A DNA stretch of 38,489 nt from SIG714 sp964638675 (GTDB taxonomy: Bacteria > Bacillota > Clostridia > Oscillospirales > CAG-272): NCBI GenBank assembly GCA_964638675.1, contig CAZXAU010000020.1:1-38489 (forward strand), given 5' to 3'. Positions 7,295 to 15,637 of this stretch are shown here, in pieces. A model generated the notes under the pieces. The model was not told the DNA's origin. It did not search any database and was given only the letters and a program-made list of their open reading frames with translations. Both the position numbers and the translations under genes were made by a program. How positions within the stretch are numbered: the first letter of the stretch is position 1; each line of letters opens with the position of its first letter.

Positions 7295-8770
7295 TCAGAT
7301 TTTATAGAATTTTGTTATGTGTATCTTGTTGTCATAGATCTCATAAGGATCGAACATATCAAGATAACTCTGGTGGTTTTTATAAGTAATCAGAAGACTT
7401 GAACAAAGAGTTATTCTTTCGGTGTGTGCAAGTCCGGGAATACGATAATCATTGTTATGTTTTCCGGTAAGCACGGTGGAGCAATCAACACAGTATCCGG
7501 CTTCAAACAAAATTTTTGCTTTTGCATCAGTCTCAGGGTCTGTTCCGTGCGGATTTATAAAAATATGTGTTTTACCGATAATCGGAGTAGCCTCGGCATT
7601 ATAAAGTTCAAAATCCTTGATAATTTGTTCTTCTGTCTGATCTCTGAAACGCTTGTGATAGTAGCTGTGACATGCAAAAGAATATCCGTTGTCAGCAAAC
7701 CACCAGGCAACCTCTTTTGCTTTCTCAATATTCTCCTCTCTGTTTTCAGCACCCAAATATGTCGCATATCCGAACAAATTCTCTGCCGCAGAAGGACAAA
7801 CTACACATTTTGCACCCGAAAATGAAAAATCAGGATGCTCAGCTATAAATTTTTCGAGTATCGGGAAAACCTCATTGTCGTCCGAATAATATACAGATCC
7901 GTCTTCAAGGTTCGTAAAGGTATACAGCTCTCCGTCAATTATGGTAAGACCGTCAGCCCTTCCTCTGAGATGCTCATATTTGGGATAAGCCACGTTGTCA
8001 ACAGACAATATAACCGGCAACTTTCCCTTTGGAAGCTTTATTGTATCTCTGACCTTTGCAGTCATTCTGCCGTCACCGTCATACGCATATTCAAACATAT
8101 AGTCGATATCTATGAGAACATAGTTCCGATCATACAGAGAATTAAGCAAGGCCTTAAATTCGTTTACGGTAAGACACTCTCCGTAATATGTACTGTTCTC
8201 AGACTGTCCCTGCTCGTATCCCACAAGACAATGGCAGAATATATGCTTGACCTTATTCCCGGGAAAATCATAGTACTCGACTGAATCATCGAAAACCGGA
8301 GTATAGCTCGGAAGACCATCTTCATTGTATCTGACAGATGAAATATCTCGCCGGGTAACCTTGACTTTACAAACCGCAGAAACCGAGCGATCATAGGAAA
8401 TTACACGTATATAGGTCTCTCCCACCGAAACTGCCGTAATATTTCCGTTTTTATATACAGCTATATCGCTATTGTCGGAAACAACAAAGTAAGAACCGTT
8501 GTAGGAATTTTCGGGAACAGTTGTAATGTCGAGAGCTATACTTTCTTTTTCGTGTAATGTAATATCACTCACCGAGAGTTGAATTTTTTCAAGATATATC
8601 GGTTTGGACGACTGAGGCGATTCAGATGTCCTGAGCGATTCAGTGGTTGTCTCGGACAATACATTTGTTTTCGTACACGATGCCAGAATGAATAAAGAAA
8701 GCAAGAGCAATATTAATCCGCAGGACGAAATCAAACTTTTTCCGCTGATCAATATTGCTCTTTTTTTCAT
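7295..8770 (-). CDS. Lipoprotein with Ig-like and divergent polysaccharide-deacetylase domains
   Basis: The 491-residue protein has a lipoprotein signal ending in the lipobox L-A-S-C, a Ser/Thr-rich linker, a bacterial Ig-like (Big_2-type) domain (about residues 45-140), and a NodB-like deacetylase domain over the C-terminal two thirds. The histidine pair is H-S-Y-Y-H (in FACHSYYHKRF), and NPHGTD stands where R-P-x-G is usual. The normal Asp-Asp motif reads S-V-D-N-V, so one aspartate is Asn. I start at ATG 8770, with GAGGA nine bases upstream; the reading frame opens earlier at a TTG (8785). It would be anchored on the outer face of the membrane and may modify cell-wall or exopolysaccharide glycans. 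It is the last gene of a five-gene operon. Confidence 0.85.
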   Translation of the reverse strand: MKKRAILISGKSLISSCGLILLLLSLFILASCTKTNVLSETTTESLRTSESPQSSKPIYLEKIQLSVSDITLHEKESIALDITTVPENSYNGSYFVVSDNSDIAVYKNGNITAVSVGETYIRVISYDRSVSAVCKVKVTRRDISSVRYNEDGLPSYTPVFDDSVEYYDFPGNKVKHIFCHCLVGYEQGQSENSTYYGECLTVNEFKALLNSLYDRNYVLIDIDYMFEYAYDGDGRMTAKVRDTIKLPKGKLPVILSVDNVAYPKYEHLRGRADGLTIIDGELYTFTNLEDGSVYYSDDNEVFPILEKFIAEHPDFSFSGAKCVVCPSAAENLFGYATYLGAENREENIEKAKEVAWWFADNGYSFACHSYYHKRFRDQTEEQIIKDFELYNAEATPIIGKTHIFINPHGTDPETDAKAKILFEAGYCVDCSTVLTGKHNNDYRIPGLAHTERITLCSSLLITYKNHQSYLDMFDPYEIYDNKIHITKFYKI

Positions 8771-8781
8771 TGTCTTATTCC

Positions 8782-9708
8782 TCAATCTTTGTTTTCAGTG
8801 CAAACTTCTTTAATCGATGATGCGATTCCGGCAATTCCCTGTAACTCTGACGGAATAATGATCTTCGTAGCCTTTCCGTCTGCAACCTTTTCAAAGGATT
8901 CGAGCTTTTTGAGTGTGAGTACACTGCTGTCAGCCTGTGCATCCTTTAGCAATTTCAGACCTTCGGATTTTGCCTCGTGAATCTTTCTTATGGCTTCGGC
9001 TTCACCTTCAGCCTCACGTATCATAGCTTCCTTAGTAGCCTCTGCACGGAGGATCTTTGCTTCCTTCTCGGCTTCAGCTTCAAGAATCATTTTCTGCTTC
9101 TGTCCTTCGGAAACAAGAATTGTCGAATTCTTTTCTCCTTCTGCACGAAGAATCGCTTCACGGCGTTCACGTTCAGCTTTCATCTGCTTTTCCATTGCAT
9201 CCTGAATTTCTTTCGGAGGCATTATGTTTTTAAGTTCAACACGTGTGACCTTAATACCCCACGGGTCGGTTGCTTCATCAAGGATCGCTCTCATTTTTGT
9301 ATTGATGATATCTCTCGATGTAAGTGTGCTGTCAAGCTCAAGCTCACCGATAATATTACGCAATGTTGTCGCTGTAAGGTTCTCTATGGCAGCTATAGGA
9401 TTTTCCACACCGTAAGTATAAAGCTTACAGTCGGTAATCTTATAGAATACGACCGTATCTATCTGCATTTTTACGTTATCTTTGGTGATAACCGGTTGAG
9501 GTGGGAAATCTGCTACTTTCTCCATCAAAGAAATCTTTTTGGATATCTTTTCGATAAAAGGAATCTTTATATGAAGTCCGGTACTCCATGTTGTGTAGTA
9601 GCGACCGAGACGTTCAACGACCATTGCCTGTGCCTGCTTTACGATAATGATATTGGAAACGATCAGTACAACTATAACTGCCGCTCCGGCAAGAAAGAAC
9701 CATTCCAT
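8782..9708 (-). CDS. SPFH/band-7 family protein (paraslipin type)
   Basis: The 308-residue protein has one N-terminal membrane segment (residues about 3-24), then an SPFH/band-7 domain beginning VVERLGRYYTTWSTGLHIKIPFIEKISKKI (first part IKIPFI), and an Ala/Glu-rich coiled coil (about 180-270) with repeated AEGE/AEAEKEAKILRAEA units. This is the layout of stomatin-like paraslipins such as E. coli QmcA, which form large membrane-associated cages and organise membrane microdomains. The NfeD gene lies directly upstream (83 bp gap), the classical partner of this family. A ribosome site AGGAG precedes the ATG. The downstream lipoprotein gene starts 11 nt after its stop codon. Confidence 0.94.
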   Translation of the reverse strand: MEWFFLAGAAVIVVLIVSNIIIVKQAQAMVVERLGRYYTTWSTGLHIKIPFIEKISKKISLMEKVADFPPQPVITKDNVKMQIDTVVFYKITDCKLYTYGVENPIAAIENLTATTLRNIIGELELDSTLTSRDIINTKMRAILDEATDPWGIKVTRVELKNIMPPKEIQDAMEKQMKAERERREAILRAEGEKNSTILVSEGQKQKMILEAEAEKEAKILRAEATKEAMIREAEGEAEAIRKIHEAKSEGLKLLKDAQADSSVLTLKKLESFEKVADGKATKIIIPSELQGIAGIASSIKEVCTENKD

Positions 9709-9791
9709 AATTTTTCTCCTGTTTTCATAGATATTTCAACTTTAAAAGTTAAATAAAATTTCTTAAATTTCCTATCTGAATGACAAGTCGA

Positions 9792-10229
9792 TCATATAAC
9801 CGAACAAATCAATTTGACCCCTTCGATCCTCTCAACTCTTACCTTTGTATCAGGAGGTATAACAGATCCGTCGACAGATCTTGCAGACCATGTTTCGGAA
9901 AAAATCTTCACTTCTCCTCTTGCCTCGTCATTACATATTTCCTCGCTCACAATGGCTGTCATTGATATGTAACGATCTGAATTTGTCGGTACAAAAGGTT
10001 TATTAAAAAGCAATTTTTTGAGAGGCTTTCTCAGAAATACGAGACAAGCTACCGAAACCACAACAAAAACGATGCCTTGAATGAGCAAAGAGTCGGTTAT
10101 AAATGAACATATAAGCGATGCTATTGCACCGGGCATAAACCAGATCGCAACAAGATTTACTGTTGCGGCTTCTGTTATAATTGCAGCGATAAACAGTGAC
10201 ATCCATACTATTGACGTTATATTATTCAT
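9792..10229 (-). CDS. NfeD family protein
   Basis: The 145-residue protein has three hydrophobic segments in residues 1-75 (including ITSIVWMSLFIAAIITEAAT and GIVFVVVSVACLVFL) followed by a C-terminal soluble OB-fold-like domain. The latter ends in VEIFSETWSARS-like and GTKVRVERIEGVKLIC-type strands, typical of the short NfeD class. These proteins pair with SPFH proteins in membrane microdomain assembly; the next gene is such an SPFH protein. The ribosome site AAAGGAGGAG is near-perfect and decides the start. Confidence 0.9.
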   Translation of the reverse strand: MNNITSIVWMSLFIAAIITEAATVNLVAIWFMPGAIASLICSFITDSLLIQGIVFVVVSVACLVFLRKPLKKLLFNKPFVPTNSDRYISMTAIVSEEICNDEARGEVKIFSETWSARSVDGSVIPPDTKVRVERIEGVKLICSVI

Positions 10230-10275
10230 AAGCTTTCTCCTCCTTTATCAGGTATAGAATCAAAATGATATTCAA

Positions 10276-10938
10276 TCATTTCGTGTTGTATATCAGCATC
10301 GAATTGATCTTTTGCTGACCGTTCGGATATTCAAACACCTCAAAATACAGAGGTCTTGATGCATCACTCGGTATATCCCTTCTGACTGTTCCGCTGTTAT
10401 ACTGTATATAATAAACAACCTGGAACAAATACCGTGTAACCCCGGTATATTTGCCTTCGAGCTCATCCTTTGTATAGGTGTGCGGATCCGAAAGCGAGAC
10501 CACCTTAATTTCATACAGCCTCTGCTGTGGGAATTTTGATGGAATACTGTCCTTTTTTTCGGAAATATATTCATTTGTAAAAAGCGAAGAATACTTTTCC
10601 GCATTTCCTGTCATCATTGCGTCAAGATAATCTGCAATGACCGAAGCACCTTTTACCTCGTTGAGGTCTGCCGGACTTATCGTCAATCCGCCTGATTGAT
10701 AGGATATATCTCTGTTGAGAGCAATATACTCAGGATCTGAAAATATATCCGTATCATAATCTGGCTCATAAAATGAATATCCGTAATCGGTGATCTCAGG
10801 TTGTTTTTTATTTTCGTTTATGATCGCGTCAAAGTCGATCATATTCAACAGTGTCAGCAGGATTGCCACAACGAAAAGCGAAACAAGAATTGTAATTGAT
10901 TTTTTCTTAGAAAGTCTTGTTTTATCTGCATTTTCCAT
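10276..10938 (-). CDS. Membrane-anchored protein of unknown function
   Basis: The 220-residue protein begins with a lysine-rich cytoplasmic stretch and one hydrophobic segment (residues about 14-33, ITILVSLFVVAILLTLLNMI), then an extracytoplasmic domain. That domain (about 90-215) contains a YLDAMMTGNAEKYSSLFTNEYISEK helix followed by several beta-strands ending YFEVFEYPNGQQKINSMLIY. This pattern resembles NTF2-like/DUF4878-type folds often found on surface proteins, but I cannot assign a family. It lies 17 bp downstream of a deacetylase gene and 46 bp upstream of nfeD, so it belongs to the envelope operon. The ribosome site is weak. Confidence 0.78.
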   Translation of the reverse strand: MENADKTRLSKKKSITILVSLFVVAILLTLLNMIDFDAIINENKKQPEITDYGYSFYEPDYDTDIFSDPEYIALNRDISYQSGGLTISPADLNEVKGASVIADYLDAMMTGNAEKYSSLFTNEYISEKKDSIPSKFPQQRLYEIKVVSLSDPHTYTKDELEGKYTGVTRYLFQVVYYIQYNSGTVRRDIPSDASRPLYFEVFEYPNGQQKINSMLIYNTK

Positions 10939-10955
10939 TTTTTATAAATTCTCTG

Positions 10956-11981
10956 TCATGCATTTGAGCATCTGTCGCCAAGGTAGTATGCCGCATAGGT
11001 CGAATAGAAGGTATACCCCGATACGTTTTTGTTCTGAATATCAAGAAGTTCCGAGACGGTTACAAACTTATATCCTTGTTCGGTAAGAATATCGTACGCG
11101 CGGCAGAATGCTTCGGCAGATGTGTTGTAAAGGTCATGCATGAGCACGATGTTTCCGCCGCCGTTCTTTGTTGCATCACGCACTATTGCATTTGTGACTT
11201 CTGTTACAGCTTCCTCATAAGAAATCTCTTTTTTAGAGTACTTAGAGTAGGTTCTCCAGTCTTCAGTGTCGCCCATCCAAAGAATCAGCGGATAACCGTA
11301 GTCCTTGGTCTTTATACTTGTTCCGCCGGTCGGGCGAAGGAGAGTAACATCATTTCCGCCGAGAGCATGTATAAGCTCATTGGTTTTGGATATCTGCTCG
11401 GCGAGAGCTGCATCACTCAGCTTATCATAGGACGAAGCGTCCTCATGGTCCCATGAATGGAATCCGATCTCGCATCCGAGTGATATTGCACGCTTTGTTC
11501 CTGACGCCCACTCCTGACTTCTCAAACGGTTTCCAACCACAAAAAACGTCACTTTTGAATCTGTACCCTCAATTTTATCGAGAATTTTAGGCGTATTATA
11601 TGACGGACCGTCATCAAATGTGATGGCGACAAGCTTTTCTGTCGGCCTGAACTGAACAAACTTGAAAAGCGGCTGAGAGGTTGTCGCCGGCGGTGTAACA
11701 GTCGGTATCTCAGTAGTTGTTGGAGTCGTGGTAGCAACAGGGGTCTGCGTAGGCGTATCTGTAGGTGGATTTGTTGTCGGAGTTACAGTCGGAATATCTG
11801 TAATAGGCAGATTGGTTATCCAGCTTATAACATTTGAAGAAAGCTCTCCGACATCCGACGAAATTGCCTTGTCAGGCGTGAGAAGCTGATTGCCCATGCT
11901 TGCTGTATTGCAGGCGATCATTGATAAAACAAAAACCGCTATCATCAAAAAGGAAATGGACATGTTGAATCTGCGATTCAT
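10956..11981 (-). CDS. Polysaccharide deacetylase (NodB) lipoprotein
   Basis: The 341-residue protein is predicted to be exported, with a probable lipid-modified C24 (MIAC; an imperfect lipobox). A Thr/Pro-rich linker (about 58-104) leads into a complete NodB domain of carbohydrate esterase family 4. The motifs are T121-F-D-D-G-P126, H175-S-W-D-H179 (metal histidines), R216-P-T-G-G220, W235-M-G-D238 and L-M-H282-D. It probably removes N- or O-acetyl groups from peptidoglycan or another wall glycan. GGAGG lies 9 bases before the ATG. It is the first gene of the five-gene operon, with a promoter at 12020-12048. Unlike the second deacetylase of this operon, the catalytic residues are intact. Confidence 0.93.
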   Translation of the reverse strand: MNRRFNMSISFLMIAVFVLSMIACNTASMGNQLLTPDKAISSDVGELSSNVISWITNLPITDIPTVTPTTNPPTDTPTQTPVATTTPTTTEIPTVTPPATTSQPLFKFVQFRPTEKLVAITFDDGPSYNTPKILDKIEGTDSKVTFFVVGNRLRSQEWASGTKRAISLGCEIGFHSWDHEDASSYDKLSDAALAEQISKTNELIHALGGNDVTLLRPTGGTSIKTKDYGYPLILWMGDTEDWRTYSKYSKKEISYEEAVTEVTNAIVRDATKNGGGNIVLMHDLYNTSAEAFCRAYDILTEQGYKFVTVSELLDIQNKNVSGYTFYSTYAAYYLGDRCSNA

Positions 11982-12019
11982 TTTTTACATCCTCCGATAG
12001 GTACAATATTTACATAGTT

Positions 12020-12048
12020 ATTATACAATAAATTAATTCAAAATTCAA
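12020..12048 (-). promoter_or_regulatory. Promoter of the deacetylase-NfeD-SPFH operon
   Basis: On the minus strand TTGAAT (12043-12048) and a perfect TATAAT (12020-12025) are separated by 17 bp. The ATG of the first gene is 39 bp downstream. A TTGACA lies further upstream at an unsuitable spacing. Confidence 0.8.
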
Positions 12049-12120
12049 TAGCTTGTCAAAAAAAGTTTATTAAGTTTTTTCAGTCGATTTATTATATTCA
12101 AATTAACATTTATATTATTA

Positions 12121-12149
12121 TTGACAAATTGCCGAAAATATTGTATACT
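12121..12149 (+). promoter_or_regulatory. Promoter of the NERD-like gene
   Basis: A consensus TTGACA (12121-12126) and TATACT (12144-12149) are separated by 17 bp. About 150 nt of leader follow before the ATG at 12305. I saw no recognised riboswitch in the leader, although its length leaves room for regulation. Together with the divergent promoter this accounts for the roughly 320 bp gene-free stretch 11982-12304. Confidence 0.85.
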
Positions 12150-12304
12150 GTATGCACAAAGTAATTATCCCGATACCGATCTGCGATCGTTCACTGGAAT
12201 CCGGCAATTTTGCACTTATGCATCTTCATTGACAAAAGTGACATAACATAGCCCAAAATCCCGAAATGATCGCTGATTACAGGCAAAAAAGAAAGGAAAA
12301 TGAT

Positions 12305-12976
12305 ATGTTAAATATTCTGACTTCGGCATATTTTATAGTTCCGGTTTCGATGATTGCAATTGTTATCGCAACCTTACTTATAAAACGATCGACCAAAGAT
12401 CTCATTCATCAGAAAATACTTAATTCTGAAATTCCGAATGTCGGTCTTGTATATGATGTCCTCGCAAACGAGTTTTCACACTCATGTACCCTCAAGAATA
12501 TCTACCTGATGAACCCGAAATCGGCATCAAAAAGCAGTAGCAGTACACCTGTGAAGCCCGAATCTGATATTGTTTTTGTCGGGAAATGCGGTGTCCTTCT
12601 TATAACAGTTATAAATGATAAAGGTGAATTTGACAATCCCAAAACAGGACCGTGGCACCACAGATTCAAAACCCCCGACGGTGAGACCAGAATAGTGTCA
12701 AAGATCAATCCTTTTGATGCCACTATCCCACAGATACGACTCGTATCTGAGCTTCTGGCAGACGAAGGAATATACGGAAAATGCATAAAGCGATTGGTCG
12801 TACTTACACAGGAAAAAACGAGAACCGTATACACATATCCCGAAGTTATCAGTATAAACGATCTCGTTGATACCGTGAATAAGTTGAATGAAAAGAACAT
12901 TTTTTCAAATGCCGAGATCAGAACGGTGACAGACCTGCTTTCTGATTATTCGGAGTATATCTGCTCGTCAAAATAA
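12305..12976 (+). CDS. Membrane-anchored NERD-like domain protein
   Basis: The 223-residue protein has one N-terminal membrane segment (residues about 5-26) followed by a cytoplasmic domain. The pattern D-I-V-F-V-G-K-C-G-V-L-L-I, then a Gly/Trp turn, then NPFDATIPQIRLVSELL, follows the layout of nuclease-related (NERD) domains. However, the E-x-K catalytic element expected after the GVLLI strand reads T-V-I, so nuclease activity is doubtful. I start at ATG 12305 because AAGAAAGGA lies about 8 nt upstream; a longer frame opens at 12266 without such a site. It has its own strong promoter and terminator and stands alone. Confidence 0.7.
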   Translation: MLNILTSAYFIVPVSMIAIVIATLLIKRSTKDLIHQKILNSEIPNVGLVYDVLANEFSHSCTLKNIYLMNPKSASKSSSSTPVKPESDIVFVGKCGVLLITVINDKGEFDNPKTGPWHHRFKTPDGETRIVSKINPFDATIPQIRLVSELLADEGIYGKCIKRLVVLTQEKTRTVYTYPEVISINDLVDTVNKLNEKNIFSNAEIRTVTDLLSDYSEYICSSK

Positions 12977-12999
12977 CAATTCATATACAAAAGTATTTA

Positions 13000-13042
13000 A
13001 AAAGAGTTACCCATCAGCAAAAAGCCGTCGGGTGACTCTTTT
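13000..13042. terminator. Bidirectional terminator between NERD-like gene and dusB
   Basis: A 13-bp stem (AAAAGAGTTACCC at 13000-13012 with GGGTGACTCTTTT at 13030-13042, one G-T pair) encloses a 17-nt loop. It ends in T-runs on both strands and lies between convergent genes. Confidence 0.9.
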
Positions 13043-13055
13043 CAGATCACTTATA

Positions 13056-14057
13056 TTATGTACAGTTTTTAAAGAGAAAATCCCCTAAAAGGTTCTGCAA
13101 TTGATCAAGCGTTTCGATGCTGTTACAGCTTGCACGTATATCAGATGAATTGCGTATCCCCTTCAGATACCATGCAATATGTTTTCTCGCTTCCCTGATG
13201 CCTGTATACTCTCCCTTATCTTCGACAAGCATCCTTGCGTGAAGAATTGCCGCATTGATCTTCTCTGCGGCGTTCGGCAAAGAGTATTCCATTCCCTCAA
13301 GTGCCGCTTTTATCTGCTTAAAAATAAAAGGATTTCCCTGTGCCCCTCTGCCTATTGCAATTCCGTCACAGTTTGTAAGTTCAAGCATTTTGAGTGCATC
13401 ATCGGCATTGAAGATGCCACCGTTTCCGATTACCGGGATCCCGACAGATTTTTTCACGTTGGCTATGGTTGTATGATCGACATCCGAAAAATACATTCCG
13501 CTTCGTGTCCTGCCGTGTACCGTGATAAGCTTCGCACCATTTTTTTCGGCAATTTCGGCAATTTTGGGGGCATTGACCGAATCATCATCCCAACCAGTGC
13601 GTATCTTTATGCTTACCGGAATATCGACCGCCGATGATACTTCTTTTATTATATCACCGATAAGCCCGCTTTTTTTCATCAAAGCGCTTCCCTCGCCGTT
13701 TGAAACTATCTTGTGCACCGGACATCCCATGTTTATATCAATTGCAAAAGGCCGTACAGCACTTTGATCGCCTTTATATCCGCCTTCGCAAAGACGCCTC
13801 GCAGCAATTGCCATGATCCCGGGGTCGCTTCCGAAAATCTGGACAGCACAAGGCGATGCTTCACTGTCTATCTTTGCCAGAACCCCGGTTTTCTCATCGT
13901 TGTAATACATTCCCTTGGCAGAAATCATTTCACTGACACAAAAATCAGCCCCGTAGCTTCTGCAAATAACACGGAATGACCTATCGGTCACTCCTGCCAT
14001 CGGTGCGAGAATTACGGGACAATCAAATGTGTAAGCTCCTAAAGAGAAAATGCTCAT
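13056..14057 (-). CDS. dusB: tRNA-dihydrouridine synthase (DusB type)
   Basis: The 333-residue cytoplasmic flavoenzyme reduces uridines in the tRNA D-loop to dihydrouridine. Signatures are APMAGVTDRSFR (residues about 18-29), INMGCPVHKIVSNGEGSALMKK (the catalytic cysteine lies in NMGCP), VKIRTGWDD, TVHGRTRSGMY and GNGGIFNADDA of the TIM barrel, followed by a helical tRNA-binding tail. GNGGI and IGRGAQGNPF are phosphate/FMN-binding elements. The length fits the DusB subfamily. GAGG lies 6 bases before the ATG. It is followed by a shared terminator and lies downstream of rnpB on the same strand. Confidence 0.95.
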   Translation of the reverse strand: MSIFSLGAYTFDCPVILAPMAGVTDRSFRVICRSYGADFCVSEMISAKGMYYNDEKTGVLAKIDSEASPCAVQIFGSDPGIMAIAARRLCEGGYKGDQSAVRPFAIDINMGCPVHKIVSNGEGSALMKKSGLIGDIIKEVSSAVDIPVSIKIRTGWDDDSVNAPKIAEIAEKNGAKLITVHGRTRSGMYFSDVDHTTIANVKKSVGIPVIGNGGIFNADDALKMLELTNCDGIAIGRGAQGNPFIFKQIKAALEGMEYSLPNAAEKINAAILHARMLVEDKGEYTGIREARKHIAWYLKGIRNSSDIRASCNSIETLDQLQNLLGDFLFKNCT

Positions 14058-14172
14058 ACAATGCCTCTGAAAAATTGATGATCTGATAAATAAAACCGGT
14101 TAAAAAAATTGATTCATTTCTGATGGAATTAATCTTTAACCGCTATGTATATCTCTATGCCATTTTATAAAA

Positions 14173-14622
14173 GTACCGATCGGGCTTGTAAGCCGGGTTC
14201 TGTGCTCTCCGTGAGGAGAACCGCATTCATCTATCTTTTGCCCTTCGTCACCGAAAAGCTCCGTGCATATTTCATCACGTGCCACCCTTTGACATTACTG
14301 CGGCGGGCAGCCGCCTCATAAGAGATCGCATGGGTGTTGCATCGGATAGGGTTTACATATCATCTTTCGTTACCGAAAGACAGGTGAGCTCTTACCTCGC
14401 CTTTCCATCCTTGCCTGCAATATTTTCCGAGAAAATTCTTAGTTTGAAAGGATATTTGTTAAAGAAAAAACGAAAAAAATTCAGGCGGTCTATTTCTGTT
14501 GCACTATCCCGGAAGTCACCTTCGGCGGACGTTATCCGTTATCCTGCCCTATGATGCCCGGACTTTCCTCACGGCAATACCTTTCGGCGTGATGCCGCGC
14601 GAATGCGCCACCCGGTCGGTGG
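14173..14622 (-). ncRNA. rnpB: RNase P RNA, class A
   Basis: On the minus strand the conserved core is plain: GAGGAAAGTCCGGGC near the 5' end, GGCAAGGATGGAAAGGCGAGGTAAGAGC-type and ATGCAACACCC-type central segments, and ACAGAACCCGGCTTA at the 3' end. P1 forms between CCGACCGGG (14611-14619) and CCCGATCGG (14176-14184) with one mismatch. The RNA is the catalytic part of RNase P, which trims tRNA 5' ends. An A/T-rich stretch of about 65 nt (about 14421-14485) interrupts the core where the variable P12-type arm lies. A consensus promoter (14627-14655) ends about five bases before the RNA. Exact ends are within about 5 nt. The stretch 14058-14172 between its 3' end and dusB shows nothing further. 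Confidence 0.95.
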
Positions 14623-14626
14623 ATTT

Positions 14627-14655
14627 ATAATAGCACATTATTTTCTGTTTGTCAA
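14627..14655 (-). promoter_or_regulatory. Promoter of rnpB
   Basis: On the minus strand TTGACA (14650-14655) and TATTAT (14627-14632) are separated by 17 bp. The promoter begins 3 bp after the stop codon of the DUF554 gene and directs initiation at or just before the mature RNase P RNA 5' end. Confidence 0.88.
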
Positions 14656-14658
14656 GTA

Positions 14659-15411
14659 TTAAATATACTGCAAAAATCCGAGTGCTTCAGCGATAGCGGT
14701 GATTGCCGGTGCGATGAATATACCGGGAATGAAGTTGACCGTTTTTATTTTTGTAATGCCGAGCATATTTGTACCGGTGCCGATAAGTATAAGTGAGCCG
14801 ACACAGGTCATTTCAGCGATAACGGCAGGCGACAGAAAGCCACCTGCAAATGTGGCAATAACTGTTATACTGCCTTGAAATATAAGTACGAAGAGAGCCG
14901 AAAAGGTTACTCCGATTCCGAATTGAGAAGCGAATATCATTGCACTTACAAAGTCGATCACGCTCTTGACGATAAGTGTCGTATGTCTTGAAAAAGAGCT
15001 TCCTATTCCCGCTTCGATCGAGCCGAGAACTGTCATTGAACCGATGCAGAAAAGCAGTGACGCCGTCAAAAAGCCTTCCGCAAAGCTGTTTTTACTGTTT
15101 TCGGAATCTTTATCACGTGAGAATCTTTTCTGTAGTGCAAATCCGAGCTTCTCGGTTGCCTCATGCAGATGCATCAATTCACCCAGAACTATTCCCAACA
15201 CGGTTGAGATAACAAGCACAAGCGTATGCGAGCCCTTGAGACATCCCGAAATTCCTATGTACACAACGCAAAGTCCGAGACCGCCCATTATTGCGTTTGA
15301 AAGCTTGTCCGAGATCTTCTTTCCGAAAAAAATTCCGGCTAAAGATCCGAGTATAACAAGTGCTGAATTGATAAAACTGCCTGTCAAATTTGAAAGTATA
15401 TTGACGATCAT
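14659..15411 (-). CDS. DUF554 family membrane protein
   Basis: The 250-residue protein has about seven hydrophobic segments and is membrane-embedded through nearly its whole length. Landmarks of the DUF554 (YdfK/YqgA) family are GSLAGIFFGKKI near the N-terminus, AIMGGLGLCVVYIG, and GTNMLGITKIKTVNFIPGIFIAPAI near the C-terminus. Members are possible transporters with no firmly established substrate. An AAGGGG ribosome site precedes the ATG, and a promoter lies at 15457-15485. It is probably a single-gene unit, since rnpB has its own promoter immediately downstream. Confidence 0.9.
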   Translation of the reverse strand: MIVNILSNLTGSFINSALVILGSLAGIFFGKKISDKLSNAIMGGLGLCVVYIGISGCLKGSHTLVLVISTVLGIVLGELMHLHEATEKLGFALQKRFSRDKDSENSKNSFAEGFLTASLLFCIGSMTVLGSIEAGIGSSFSRHTTLIVKSVIDFVSAMIFASQFGIGVTFSALFVLIFQGSITVIATFAGGFLSPAVIAEMTCVGSLILIGTGTNMLGITKIKTVNFIPGIFIAPAITAIAEALGFLQYI

Positions 15412-15456
15412 CCTGTATCCCCTTATTTCCTGTTTTTTATTATCAAATTTTACACG

Positions 15457-15485
15457 ATGATATCACACTTTGCGAAAAAATTCAA
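15457..15485 (-). promoter_or_regulatory. Promoter of the DUF554 gene
   Basis: On the minus strand TTGAAT (15480-15485) and TATCAT (15457-15462) are separated by 17 bp. It is divergent from the DUF1846 promoter, 26 bp away. Confidence 0.72.
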
Positions 15486-15511
15486 GGGATTAAAAAAATT
15501 TTCAAAAGGTA

Positions 15512-15540
15512 TTGATTTTATATTTGAAATATGTTAGAAT
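15512..15540 (+). promoter_or_regulatory. Promoter of the DUF1846 gene
   Basis: TTGATT (15512-15517) and TAGAAT (15535-15540) are separated by 17 bp. About 95 nt of leader precede the ATG at 15638. Confidence 0.75.
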
Positions 15541-15637
15541 CGGACGTTATTTTTTTTAGGGGAAAAAGATAATTCATCAATTCAAAAAACAATAGTTGAT
15601 ACGGACTCGGAAAAATTCAAAGTAATGAGGTGAAAAA

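Noticed and set aside
9780..9791. Possible extra promoter between nfeD and the SPFH gene
   Set aside because: The 83 bp gap is A/T-rich but no -35/-10 pair with acceptable spacing was seen.
14173..14622. Open frame 14279-14554 within the RNase P RNA region
   Set aside because: It is antisense to a clear structural RNA gene and not a credible protein.
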